Below, piece by piece: positions 8,050 through 14,019 of a stretch of 14,019 bases of DNA. Numbering within the stretch: position 1 is the stretch's first letter; every line of letters starts with the position of its first letter. A program made the position numbers and the translations under genes. Location: assembly GCA_026398675.1 (NCBI GenBank), contig JAPLSK010000121.1, positions 1-14,019 on the forward strand. The letters run 5' to 3'. The DNA is from a bacterium (lineage in GTDB: Bacteria > RBG-13-66-14). The notes beneath the pieces were generated by a model, which saw only the letters and a list, made by a program, of their open reading frames with translations, was not told the origin of the DNA and did no database searches.

Positions 8050-8948
8050 CGGCCCCCGATTGGCTTCTATTCTCCTTCGGAGCGGGGCTTCTTTCGCTCG
8101 TCGTTTTTCTGCGTTTTTACCACCGGCGGCGCTACGGGACGGTGCGCCCCGAGCCGGTCGTCATCCTGACCTACCACAAGGTGCAGAACCGCCCCGAGCT
8201 TGGCGGGACCTGGCTCACCGTGGGGGCCTTCCGGCGGCAGATGGAATTTATCCGCTCCTCGGGGCTCCCGGTCCTCCACCTCACGGATTACCTGGACGCC
8301 CTCGGGCGCGGCGGTGGCGCGGAAAGAGGGGTGGTTCTCACCTTCGACGACGGCTACGAATCGGTGTACCGGGAGGCGTGGCCTTTGTTGCGGGAATTGG
8401 GGCTGCCGGCTACCGTTTTCCTGGTGACCGGCTACATGGGGCGGTCGAACGACTGGGACCAGCCCCTGGCCCGCGGCGCCTTCCGCCACCTGAGCTGGGC
8501 CCAAGCGCGGGAGATGGCCGCCGACGGCCTCGTCCGTTTCGCGAGCCACGGCGTCACCCACCGGGACTTGACCGCGCTGGACGACGCTGAGCTGGAAAGG
8601 GAGCTCCGCGAGTCCCGCGCGGCGATGACCGAGGAGTTGGGCCTGGCGCCGGAGGCTTTCAGCTACCCCTTCGGCCGCTTCGACGCCCGGGTGGTGACCG
8701 CCCTCCGGGAGGCCGGTTACACTTACGGAATCGCCGTGACGTCGAGGCCGGGGTGGAGCCGTCGAAACCCTCTGGCCGTGGCCCGGACGGGCATGTACTT
8801 GACCGACGGCCTGAACTCCCTGGCGGTTAAATTGGGTTTACGTTCGCCGGAGCGCTACTGGGCGGAGGACCTGAACAACCGGATCATCAACCGTTTCACC
8901 CTTCTGACCGCCTCCATGCAGAGAAGACGGCGTCCAGGGCGTGGTTGA
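8046..8948 (+). CDS. Membrane-anchored polysaccharide deacetylase (NodB/CE4)
   Basis: A carbohydrate esterase family 4 protein of 300 residues that would remove N-acetyl (or O-acetyl) groups from a surface polysaccharide or peptidoglycan. An N-terminal membrane segment (residues 5-23, LLFSFGAGLLSLVVFL) followed by HRRRYG suggests an anchored enzyme. CE4 motifs are present: TFDDGY with D101 (base) and D102 (metal), the metal-binding SHGVTH with H168 and H172, and the substrate-groove motif SYPFGRFD. The YHKV near residue 40 is typical of bacterial NodB proteins. The GTG start overlaps the GH57 stop (GTGA) with no Shine-Dalgarno sequence, implying translational coupling. The C-terminal tail after the barrel is short and basic. 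Fold and catalytic residues are clear; the substrate is unknown. Confidence 0.9.
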   Translation: MTAPDWLLFSFGAGLLSLVVFLRFYHRRRYGTVRPEPVVILTYHKVQNRPELGGTWLTVGAFRRQMEFIRSSGLPVLHLTDYLDALGRGGGAERGVVLTFDDGYESVYREAWPLLRELGLPATVFLVTGYMGRSNDWDQPLARGAFRHLSWAQAREMAADGLVRFASHGVTHRDLTALDDAELERELRESRAAMTEELGLAPEAFSYPFGRFDARVVTALREAGYTYGIAVTSRPGWSRRNPLAVARTGMYLTDGLNSLAVKLGLRSPERYWAEDLNNRIINRFTLLTASMQRRRRPGRG

Positions 8949-8955
8949 AAAACCC

Positions 8956-8998
8956 TTGACACTCCCGGGGGTCCATGGTAAAGTTTCTAAGGTATAAT
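8956..8998 (+). promoter_or_regulatory. Promoter region of the secreted protein gene
   Basis: A perfect TTGACA (8956-8961) is followed after 17 bases by TAAAGT (8979-8984), and a perfect TATAAT lies further on (8993-8998). Either the first pair is the promoter, or TATAAT is the main -10 with a poor -35; both may be used. Starts would fall near 8991 or 9005. It begins 8 bases after the deacetylase stop with no terminator between, so some read-through is likely. Confidence 0.65.
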
Positions 8999-9013
8999 AG
9001 CTTTTCAACACAC

Positions 9014-9054
9014 CCTTACGGTGCAAAGGGCCACTCTCTCGTGCACTTATAAGG
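9014..9054 (+). promoter_or_regulatory. 5' UTR stem-loop
   Basis: CCTTA (9014-9018) and GTGCA (9021-9025) pair with TGCAC (9042-9046) and TAAGG (9050-9054), giving two 5-base helices around a small internal loop with a 16-base apical loop. It would lie at or near the 5' end of the message and leaves the ribosome binding site free. A stabilising or protein-binding role is possible; it matches no riboswitch class that I recognise. Confidence 0.35.
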
Positions 9055-9074
9055 ATTAACTTTCAGCCATACAC

Positions 9075-9081
9075 GGAGGAG
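9075..9081 (+). promoter_or_regulatory. Strong Shine-Dalgarno site GGAGGAG
   Basis: GGAGGAG ends 4 bases before ATG 9086. It is by far the best ribosome binding site in the window and contrasts with the kinase, uvrC and deacetylase genes, which lack one. It suggests high translation of the secreted protein. Confidence 0.75.
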
Positions 9082-9085
9082 ACTC

Positions 9086-10498
9086 ATGCGGAAACTCCTG
9101 CTGGTTCTTTCTTTGTTGGCCCTGGTGTGCATGGTGCACGCTGAAAGCCCCTTCGCCATCAGCGCCGACAGTACGTTGAGCGTTTCGACCCGGATTCCCG
9201 ATTTCGTCGGCCTGAACCTGGACCGCTTCCTGGCACGGCCCCAGGAGGAACAGGGCGGGGACGATCTGGGCACCGCGTACGACCCCAACTGGGATTCGGA
9301 CAGCCTGGAGACGATGAGGAACCCCGAGTACTACGCGTATATTGACAACGCTCCCGATCAGGGCGGAGGCCCGTCGTACAACTGGTATGACATCACCGAC
9401 GGCACCGAGATCAACTTCGGCGGTCCCGACGACAGCGTGGTGAAGTTGACCCTGCCCGGCCCCTTTGTGTTCTACGACAACACGGACTACCTAAGCGGCG
9501 GAACCTACTCGAACGTGTACGTCAGCACGAACTTCCTCATCGGCTTCGAGAGCAAGTATTACAACGACGGCTCCTACGCCGATTACGCGAACCGTCCCGT
9601 ACCCACCGAGGGTTCCTTATACAACCCCCACACCTTCTTCGCCCCCTTCTGGGACGACGGGGTGAAGCTGGAGAACAGCCACTGCTACCACAAAACGGTG
9701 GGCAACAACTTCATCGTCTCCTGGAACGACTGGGGCATCCGGGGGTACGAAGACCTGGTGGACGGCACGGTCAGCCTCCAGGTCGTCCTCAACATGACCA
9801 CCTACGAGATGAAGGTCAACTACCAGGACACCACGGTGCCCGGTACGGCTCACGATAACGGCGGCAGCGCGACCGTCGGCGTCGAGGACAAGCGTGGGCT
9901 CCTCGGGTTCATGTACTCCTACATGGACGGCGTGAAACTGTCCGCGGCCGACGAGATGGCGCTGGCGGTTTTCGTGTACACCCAGCCCGACAACTTCGAC
10001 TTCGGAGATCCGGGCGGAGACGACCCCGATGCCGACGAAGCCTACGAGGTCGAACAGGGCGATCCCTACGGACCCTTCTCCTGGTCCGCCAGCTCCCAGA
10101 ACAACCCCTATGGACCCTCGCAGATCGCCTATTCGATTGAAATCTGGGAAGACATTCGCACGGCCGACCGGCTGATTTACCCCGACAACGTGCCGAACTG
10201 GTACGAGTCGCAAAAGTTCCAGGACTTCACCAACAGCACCAGCTACACCCTGGATACCTCCACCCTCGAACCGGTCCCCTACGAAAAGCTGGATGCCGAC
10301 CAGAATACGCTATACATCGACCACTACCAGATAGCGGTTTTCGCCTCCGACGGCTGGGGCTACACCGAGTCCACGAACACCGACTGCCCCGGCGGCACCG
10401 ATCGCCACTATTGGCTGGACGTGATCGAGCCGACGATGCTCCCCGACGCCGATATTCAGGAGACGACCTGGGGCGCGATTAAGGCTATTTCGTTCTAA
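9086..10498 (+). CDS. Secreted beta-sandwich protein of unknown function
   Basis: A 470-residue exported protein. Residues 1-19 form a signal peptide (MRKLLLVLSLLALVCMVHA, cleavage probably before ESPF). Residues about 110-300 resemble the nidogen-like beta-sandwich module found in many large surface proteins: a fibrous pattern of PFVFYDNTDY, NVYVSTNFLIGF, FFAPFWDDGV and NFIVSWNDWG. An acidic linker (GDPGGDDPDADEAYEVEQ) leads to a second beta-rich region, perhaps Fn3-like (about 330-440), and the chain ends TTWGAIKAISF. The protein is acidic and rich in Asp, Asn, Tyr and Trp, with few cysteines, as expected outside the cell. It has its own promoter, a strong ribosome binding site and a terminator, so it is a single-gene unit. 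No catalytic motif is seen; adhesion or surface structure is a guess. The short C-terminal WGAIKA block might be a sorting or conserved family tail. Confidence 0.75.
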   Translation: MRKLLLVLSLLALVCMVHAESPFAISADSTLSVSTRIPDFVGLNLDRFLARPQEEQGGDDLGTAYDPNWDSDSLETMRNPEYYAYIDNAPDQGGGPSYNWYDITDGTEINFGGPDDSVVKLTLPGPFVFYDNTDYLSGGTYSNVYVSTNFLIGFESKYYNDGSYADYANRPVPTEGSLYNPHTFFAPFWDDGVKLENSHCYHKTVGNNFIVSWNDWGIRGYEDLVDGTVSLQVVLNMTTYEMKVNYQDTTVPGTAHDNGGSATVGVEDKRGLLGFMYSYMDGVKLSAADEMALAVFVYTQPDNFDFGDPGGDDPDADEAYEVEQGDPYGPFSWSASSQNNPYGPSQIAYSIEIWEDIRTADRLIYPDNVPNWYESQKFQDFTNSTSYTLDTSTLEPVPYEKLDADQNTLYIDHYQIAVFASDGWGYTESTNTDCPGGTDRHYWLDVIEPTMLPDADIQETTWGAIKAISF

Positions 10499-10513
10499 CC
10501 GATTCTTTCCCCG

Positions 10514-10544
10514 AAAAAAAGGGCGTCCAAGGGCGCCCTTTTTT
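10514..10544 (+). terminator. Intrinsic terminator of the secreted protein gene
   Basis: AAAAAAGGGCG (10515-10525) pairs perfectly with CGCCCTTTTTT (10534-10544) around an 8-base loop, 16 bases after the stop codon. The A-run and T-run make it work in either direction. Confidence 0.85.
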
Positions 10545-10600
10545 ACACACCGAAGGGGGCATGGGTGGACCTGGGTCTTTTGTCTTTTCCTTAAACGGCG

Positions 10601-10626
10601 GGGGCGTCCTGTGGGACGCCCTTTTT
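10601..10626 (+). terminator. Second intrinsic terminator, same stem motif
   Basis: GGGCGTCC (10602-10609) pairs with GGACGCCC (10614-10621) around a TGTG loop, followed by TTTTT. This perfect 8-bp stem shares GGGCGTCC with the hairpins on either side. No gene lies between it and the first terminator, so it is a backup or ends an unseen short RNA. Confidence 0.75.
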
Positions 10627-10685
10627 ATGTACGTTAGGGGTGATCCGAGAGGGGCCGATGTGTAAAATTGTTTACCCGAGTCGCC

Positions 10686-10711
10686 GGGCGTCCAAGGGGC
10701 GCCCTTTTTTT
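10686..10711 (+). terminator. Third terminator-like hairpin, upstream of uvrC
   Basis: GGGCGTCC (10686-10693) pairs with GGGCGCCC (10697-10704), with one G-U pair and a 3-base loop, followed by seven T. It ends about 77 bases before the uvrC -10 box, so it insulates uvrC from upstream transcription. Confidence 0.65.
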
Positions 10712-10785
10712 ATCGCCCACTGTCCGGCCGAAGACGGCGCGCACGGCGCCGGTGCGGCCTGTTTGTTTATCGGGATTCCCCAGTC

Positions 10786-10794
10786 TGGTATAAT
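10786..10794 (+). promoter_or_regulatory. Extended -10 promoter of uvrC
   Basis: TGG-TATAAT is a perfect extended -10 element. TTTATC at 10766-10771 is a weak -35 at 17 bases. Transcription would begin around 10801, that is at the uvrC ATG (10802), giving a leaderless message. The gene has no Shine-Dalgarno sequence, which agrees. Confidence 0.65.
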
Positions 10795-10801
10795 TTCGCC
10801 C

Positions 10802-12745
10802 ATGGGTGACGACGCGGCGGGACTCGAGCTCAAGCTGAAGAACCTGGCCCACGAGCCGGGCGTCTACCGCCTGCTGGGCGGCGGGAGCCGTGTGCTCTAC
10901 GTGGGGAAGGCGAAGGATCTGGCGAGACGGGTCCGCTCCTACTTCCAGCCCTCCGGCGCGCCGTCGGCCGACCATCCCCCGCGCATCCGCTCCCTCCTCA
11001 AACGGGTGGTGGACTTCGAGGTCACCATCACCACCAATCCCGTCGAGGCGCTCCTGCTGGAGTCGTCCCTAATCAAGCTCCATAAGCCCCCCTATAACGT
11101 CAACCTCAAGGACGACAAGCGCTACCCCTACGTCCGCGTGACCACGGAGGAAGAGTTTCCCCGGCTCGTGGTCACCCGCGACACCCGGGCCAGGGGGAGC
11201 CTCTTCTTCGGTCCCTTCTCCAACGCCGGGGACATCCGGCGGACCATCCGGACGATTCAGCGGCTCTTCCGGCTGCGCGTCTGCCGCCGCGAGCTCCACG
11301 TCTGGTTGGAGCAGGGCGGCACGGCGCCCATGCCCAACTGGCGGCCCTGCCTCCACTACAATATGGACCGCTGCAGCGCACCCTGCGTCGGTTACGCGAG
11401 CCGGGAGGATTACGCGAGCTCCGTGCGGACGGCCTGTGAATTCCTCCAGGGCCGCCGGAGCGACGTGGCCGAAATCCTGCAATCCGAGATGCTCGAGGCG
11501 AGCCAAAGGCGGGAGTACGAGCGGGCGGCGAAGCTGCGCGATTCCCTGCGGGCTCTGGAATCCGTGATGACCAGGCAGCGCGTGGTCAGCCCTCGGAAGG
11601 AAGACCTGGACGTGCTGGCCCTGGCCCGCCGCCGCGGGGAGACGGTGGTGGAGCTTTTAAAAATCCGGGAGGGCTTTCTGCTGGCCGATGAGCACTTCTC
11701 CCTGGAGCACACCCGTGGCTCCAGCGACGCCGACGTGCTCTCCGCCTTCACCGTCCGGTACTACACCGGCGCCGACTGGGTGCCCCGGGTCGTGGTGCTG
11801 CCCGAAGAGCCCGCCGACCGGGAAGACCTGGAACTTCTGCTGACCCGGCTCCGTTCGGAGAGCTCCCCGATGGTGGTGGCCCGGGCTTTACTGCGCGCCT
11901 CGCCGTCCGAGGAGCCGGAGCAGAAACCCGGGCACGTCCGAGTCCGCCTCACCGTGCCCCACCGCGGGGCCCGGCGGGAGCTCCTGGAGCTGGCGCTTAA
12001 AAACGCGGAGAAGAACCTCGATGAGGAAATGCTGGCCGAGCTCAGTCGGCACGGTCAGGCCGAGGCGGCCCTGGAGCTGGCCGAAAGGCTGAGGCTGCCC
12101 GTGGTCCCTACCCTCATCGAGGGTCTCGACATTTCCAACCTCGGGGCGGAGCAGCCGGTGGCCGGGGTGGTCGGTTTTCGGGGTGGGCGTCCCGCGAAGA
12201 ACCTCTACCGCCGCTATAAGCTGAAGACCCCCGGTCCCGACGACTGCGCCATGCTGGCCGAGGTCGCCCACCGGCGCTACCCCAAGCTGGCCGAAAGCGA
12301 CGAGCTGCCGGACCTGGTCCTGGTGGACGGGGGGAAGGGCCAGCTCGGCGCGGTTGTTAACCAGTTGAAGGAAGACGGCCTGGCGGGCCGTTTCGCAGTG
12401 GCCGGGCTGGCGAAGAAGGAGGAGCTCTTGTTCCTCCCCGGGCGCTCGACGCCGGTCCGCCTGCCACCGGACTCGCCGGCGCTGCACCTGGTCCAGCGGG
12501 TCAGGGACGAGGCCCACCGTTTCGGTCTGCGCTACCACCGGCAACTGCGCCGTTCCGAGGGGCTGCAGTCAATCCTGGAGCGCATCCCCGGCATCGGGCC
12601 GAAGAGGCGGAGGGCGCTCTTGGACGCCTTCGGCTCGCTGAAGAAGATTAGGGCGGCGAGGCCGGAGCGGATCGCCGAGGTGAAGGGGATGAGCCCGAAG
12701 CTGGCCGCCGAGCTTTTGCGGTACCTGAAGATCCACTACTACTAG
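10802..12745 (+). CDS. uvrC: Excinuclease ABC subunit C
   Basis: UvrC makes both incisions flanking a lesion in nucleotide excision repair, acting with UvrB. The 647-residue chain carries the full family layout: an N-terminal GIY-YIG nuclease (PGVYRLL, VLYVGKAKDLARRVRSYF), a four-cysteine cluster site (C161, C183, C191, C195), a UVR domain for UvrB binding (about residues 222-257), an RNase H-like nuclease with D443 in GLDISN, D509 in LVDGGKGQ and H572 in DEAHRF, and paired helix-hairpin-helix motifs at the C-terminus (IPGIGPKRRRALL, VKGMSPKLAAELL). The ATG at 10802 matches where the family starts; the frame is open upstream to 10640 but that stretch contains the terminator and promoter. It is a single-gene unit with its own extended -10 promoter. 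The cysteine spacing has about 10 more residues between the first and second Cys than in E. coli. Confidence 0.97.
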   Translation: MGDDAAGLELKLKNLAHEPGVYRLLGGGSRVLYVGKAKDLARRVRSYFQPSGAPSADHPPRIRSLLKRVVDFEVTITTNPVEALLLESSLIKLHKPPYNVNLKDDKRYPYVRVTTEEEFPRLVVTRDTRARGSLFFGPFSNAGDIRRTIRTIQRLFRLRVCRRELHVWLEQGGTAPMPNWRPCLHYNMDRCSAPCVGYASREDYASSVRTACEFLQGRRSDVAEILQSEMLEASQRREYERAAKLRDSLRALESVMTRQRVVSPRKEDLDVLALARRRGETVVELLKIREGFLLADEHFSLEHTRGSSDADVLSAFTVRYYTGADWVPRVVVLPEEPADREDLELLLTRLRSESSPMVVARALLRASPSEEPEQKPGHVRVRLTVPHRGARRELLELALKNAEKNLDEEMLAELSRHGQAEAALELAERLRLPVVPTLIEGLDISNLGAEQPVAGVVGFRGGRPAKNLYRRYKLKTPGPDDCAMLAEVAHRRYPKLAESDELPDLVLVDGGKGQLGAVVNQLKEDGLAGRFAVAGLAKKEELLFLPGRSTPVRLPPDSPALHLVQRVRDEAHRFGLRYHRQLRRSEGLQSILERIPGIGPKRRRALLDAFGSLKKIRAARPERIAEVKGMSPKLAAELLRYLKIHYY

Positions 12746-12763
12746 GGCCCGGCCCACGGCCGC

Positions 12764-12790
12764 AAAAAAGGACCCCGAGGGTCCTTCTTT
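12764..12790 (+). terminator. Intrinsic terminator of uvrC
   Basis: AAGGACCC (12768-12775) pairs with GGGTCCTT (12779-12786) around a CGA loop, flanked by an A-run and CTTT, 18 bases after the uvrC stop. The A and T flanks make it potentially bidirectional. Confidence 0.85.
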
Positions 12791-12837
12791 GGAAAGTGGC
12801 GGTCGGCGTACCGCCGGGTCGTAAGTTTCGCTTTAAC

Positions 12838-12952
12838 AGAACCTTTGCACCAGGTGGGTGCCTTGGGATCGTCGTCAGCCGTAGGCCGCGAAGGCCCGAG
12901 CCGCGTGCGATCCAACCAGGGTCCCGTTCACAGAATTGTTGGTTCTTTTTTA
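12838..12952 (+). ncRNA. Possible structured RNA (unassigned)
   Basis: AGAACC (12838-12843) pairs with GGTTCT (12941-12946), which runs into a T-tract, so the closing helix resembles a terminator stem at long range. Inside, TTGG-ATCG (12863-12871, one bulged G) pairs with CGATCCAA (12908-12915), GGG (12856-12858) with CCC (12923-12925), and GGCC (12884-12887) with GGCC (12893-12896) around GCGAA. The nested rod of about 110 bases has the general shape of a small regulatory RNA. It lacks the SRP tetraloop motif and any riboswitch core I know. No promoter is obvious. Confidence 0.25.
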
Positions 12953-13164
12953 CGCTCTGCTTACGGGCCCCGCAGTGGGCGCCGGCCAAAAAAAAGGGTA
13001 CACCAAAGGAGTCGTCTTGACAAGCCCGAATTCCCTCCACGGCTTATTTTACTGGAATTGCGACGCTTGCGCGAACACCCGTCTTGGATTTTCCCCCCTT
13101 TAACCGTAAATGTGCCCTGGCCCGTAGGCGTGCCTCCCCCTAAGAGGGAGAGGGAAAAATGTAG

Positions 13165-13186
13165 GGCGGGGATTTTAATCCCCGCC
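13165..13186. repeat. GC-rich palindrome with AT centre
   Basis: GGCGGGGATT (13165-13174) is separated by TT from its perfect inverse AATCCCCGCC (13177-13186). Just before it is a purine-rich GAGGGAGAGGGAAAAA block (13145-13159). On the minus strand a T5 tract follows four bases after the stem, so it could be a second queA terminator; the form also fits a dispersed intergenic palindrome family. Confidence 0.55.
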
Positions 13187-13195
13187 ACGCTAAAC

Positions 13196-13228
13196 AGAGC
13201 GCCGCCACTGGTCATCGACCGGCGCTTT
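13196..13228 (-). terminator. Hairpin at the 3' end of queA
   Basis: On the minus strand AGCGCC then GGTC pair with GACC and, after a 6-base bulge, GGCGCT, directly at the queA stop codon. The following CTGTTTA is poor in T, so termination here may be weak or aided by the palindrome beyond. Confidence 0.4.
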
Positions 13229-14019
13229 ATCCTGTCGGCAGGAGGAGGGTGGCGTCGCCGTAAGAGTAGAAGCGATAACCTTCCGCAATCGCCTCCCGGT
13301 AGGCGTCGAGAATCCGCTCCCTCCCGGCGAGGGCCGCGACCAGCATCAAGAGGCTGGAGCGGGGGAGGTGGAAGTTGGTGAGGAGCCCGTCCACGGATTT
13401 GAACCGGTATGGGGGGTGGATGAAGAGCTCGGTCTCGCCGGAGGCCGCCGTGACGATGCCGGTCTCGTCGGCCGCCGCCTCCAACACCCGGGCGGTGGTG
13501 GTGCCGACGGCTATCACCCGGCGCCCCTCGAGCCGGGCTCGGTTGACGCCGCGCGCCGTGGATTTGCCCAGCGTGAAGCTTTCGGTGTGCAGCCGGTGGC
13601 CGGTCAAATCCCCCTCGGGGAGAGGGGCGAAGGTGCCGTAGCCCACGTGGAGGGTCAGGGTGAGCCACTCTACCCCCCGCGCCCGAAGCCGCTCTAAAAG
13701 GTTGGGGGTGAAATGCAGACCGGCGGTGGGCGCCGCGACGGAGCCGGGGTAGCGCGAGTAGATCGTCTGGTAGCGGCGCGAGTCGCGGGAATCGGCCCCG
13801 GTCGGCCGTTCGATATACGGCGGCAGGGGCGCCTCGCCGAACTCGTCCAGAATCTCGGCCATCGGCCGCGACCCCGCCAAGCCGAGGACCACGACTCCCC
13901 CCTCCAGCTTGGCCAGCACCTCCCCGGCCAGCTCCCCGCGGAAGTCTATCCTAGTTCCCAGCTTGAGCCGCTTGCCCGGCTTGGCCAGGGCGGTCCAGCG
14001 GCCGTCGCCCAGGTCGCGC
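13227..14019 (-). CDS. queA: S-adenosylmethionine:tRNA ribosyltransferase-isomerase (5' end outside window)
   Basis: QueA moves and isomerises the ribosyl group of S-adenosylmethionine onto preQ1 at the wobble base of tRNA, giving epoxyqueuosine. About 264 C-terminal codons are present of roughly 340; the frame stays open through the right edge (GDGRWTALAKPGKRLKLGT in the last 100 bases), so the ATG at 13919 is internal. Family blocks seen are PPYIERP, SRYPGSVAAPTAGLHFT, LTLHVGYGTFAPL, HRLHTE, RVIAVGTTTARVLE, ETELFIHPPYRFKSVDGLLT, NFHLPRSSLLMLVAALAG and FYSYGDATLLL. The stop is TAA at 13229-13227. It converges with uvrC. No other queuosine gene is in view. Identification is very secure. Confidence 0.96.
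   Translation of the reverse strand, partial: RDLGDGRWTALAKPGKRLKLGTRIDFRGELAGEVLAKLEGGVVVLGLAGSRPMAEILDEFGEAPLPPYIERPTGADSRDSRRYQTIYSRYPGSVAAPTAGLHFTPNLLERLRARGVEWLTLTLHVGYGTFAPLPEGDLTGHRLHTESFTLGKSTARGVNRARLEGRRVIAVGTTTARVLEAAADETGIVTAASGETELFIHPPYRFKSVDGLLTNFHLPRSSLLMLVAALAGRERILDAYREAIAEGYRFYSYGDATLLLPTG

Larger units (their letters stand above)
12791..13226. other. Gene-free region between uvrC and queA
   Basis: No convincing gene lies here on either strand; the open frames lack ribosome binding sites and overlap structured or repeated DNA. It holds a 6-bp hairpin GGCGGT/ACCGCC (12798-12815), a possible structured RNA (12838-12952), an isolated TTGACA (13017-13022) without a well-placed -10, a 10-bp GC palindrome (13165-13186) and a hairpin abutting the queA stop. 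Confidence 0.6.

Noticed and set aside
10640..10801. N-terminal extension of uvrC to the upstream ATG
   Set aside because: The added 54 codons have no family match and span a terminator hairpin and the extended -10 promoter.
13017..13050. TTGACA as a promoter in the uvrC-queA spacer
   Set aside because: No -10-like hexamer occurs at 16-19 bases; the nearest AT-rich stretch (TTATTTTA) is about 21 bases away, and no gene follows on the plus strand.
12648..13381. Small open frames on both strands between uvrC and queA
   Set aside because: They run across terminators, the palindrome or neighbouring genes, have biased compositions and lack ribosome binding sites.

Overview
The window is GC-rich bacterial DNA coding almost entirely on the plus strand. 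The mixture of genes (a BatA-type VWA protein, a very large GAF/PAS sensor kinase, a GH57 glucanotransferase, a secreted beta-sandwich protein, uvrC, queA) and the style of the proteins suggest a genome from an uncultured candidate phylum. The in-coding repeats recall ones I associate with Candidatus Coatesbacteria, but that is recollection, not a demonstrated assignment.

Layout: (1) 1-1676, a von Willebrand A membrane protein cut by the left edge. (2) 1778-5878, a 1366-residue membrane sensor histidine kinase (periplasmic sensor, GAF, GAF, PAS, GAF, HisKA, HATPase) with no receiver or regulator partner in the window. (3) 5950-8049 and 8046-8948, a GH57 4-alpha-glucanotransferase-like enzyme overlapping by 4 bases a membrane-anchored polysaccharide deacetylase. 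(4) 9086-10498, a secreted protein with its own promoter, 5' UTR hairpin and strong ribosome binding site, followed by three terminator-like hairpins of related sequence. (5) 10802-12745, uvrC, probably leaderless. (6) 12746-13226, a 480-base gene-free stretch with a terminator, a possible structured RNA and a GC palindrome. (7) 13227-14019, queA on the minus strand, cut by the right edge; it converges on uvrC.

The most unusual feature is a short dispersed repeat (about 60-80 bp) present three times, in both orientations, and always inside protein-coding sequence: in the periplasmic sensor of the kinase, in its first GAF domain, and at the N-terminus of the GH57 enzyme. Only three of the six frames of the core repeat are free of stops, and the three copies use those three different frames, so each host protein receives a different repeat-derived peptide. 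This resembles the Rickettsia palindromic elements. At the GH57 gene the repeat appears to supply both the Shine-Dalgarno-like sequence and the start codon.

Functionally the genes are mostly housekeeping or envelope related: alpha-glucan processing, surface polysaccharide modification, a surface or secreted protein, DNA repair and tRNA queuosine synthesis. No phage, transposase, CRISPR array, toxin-antitoxin or defence module is visible.
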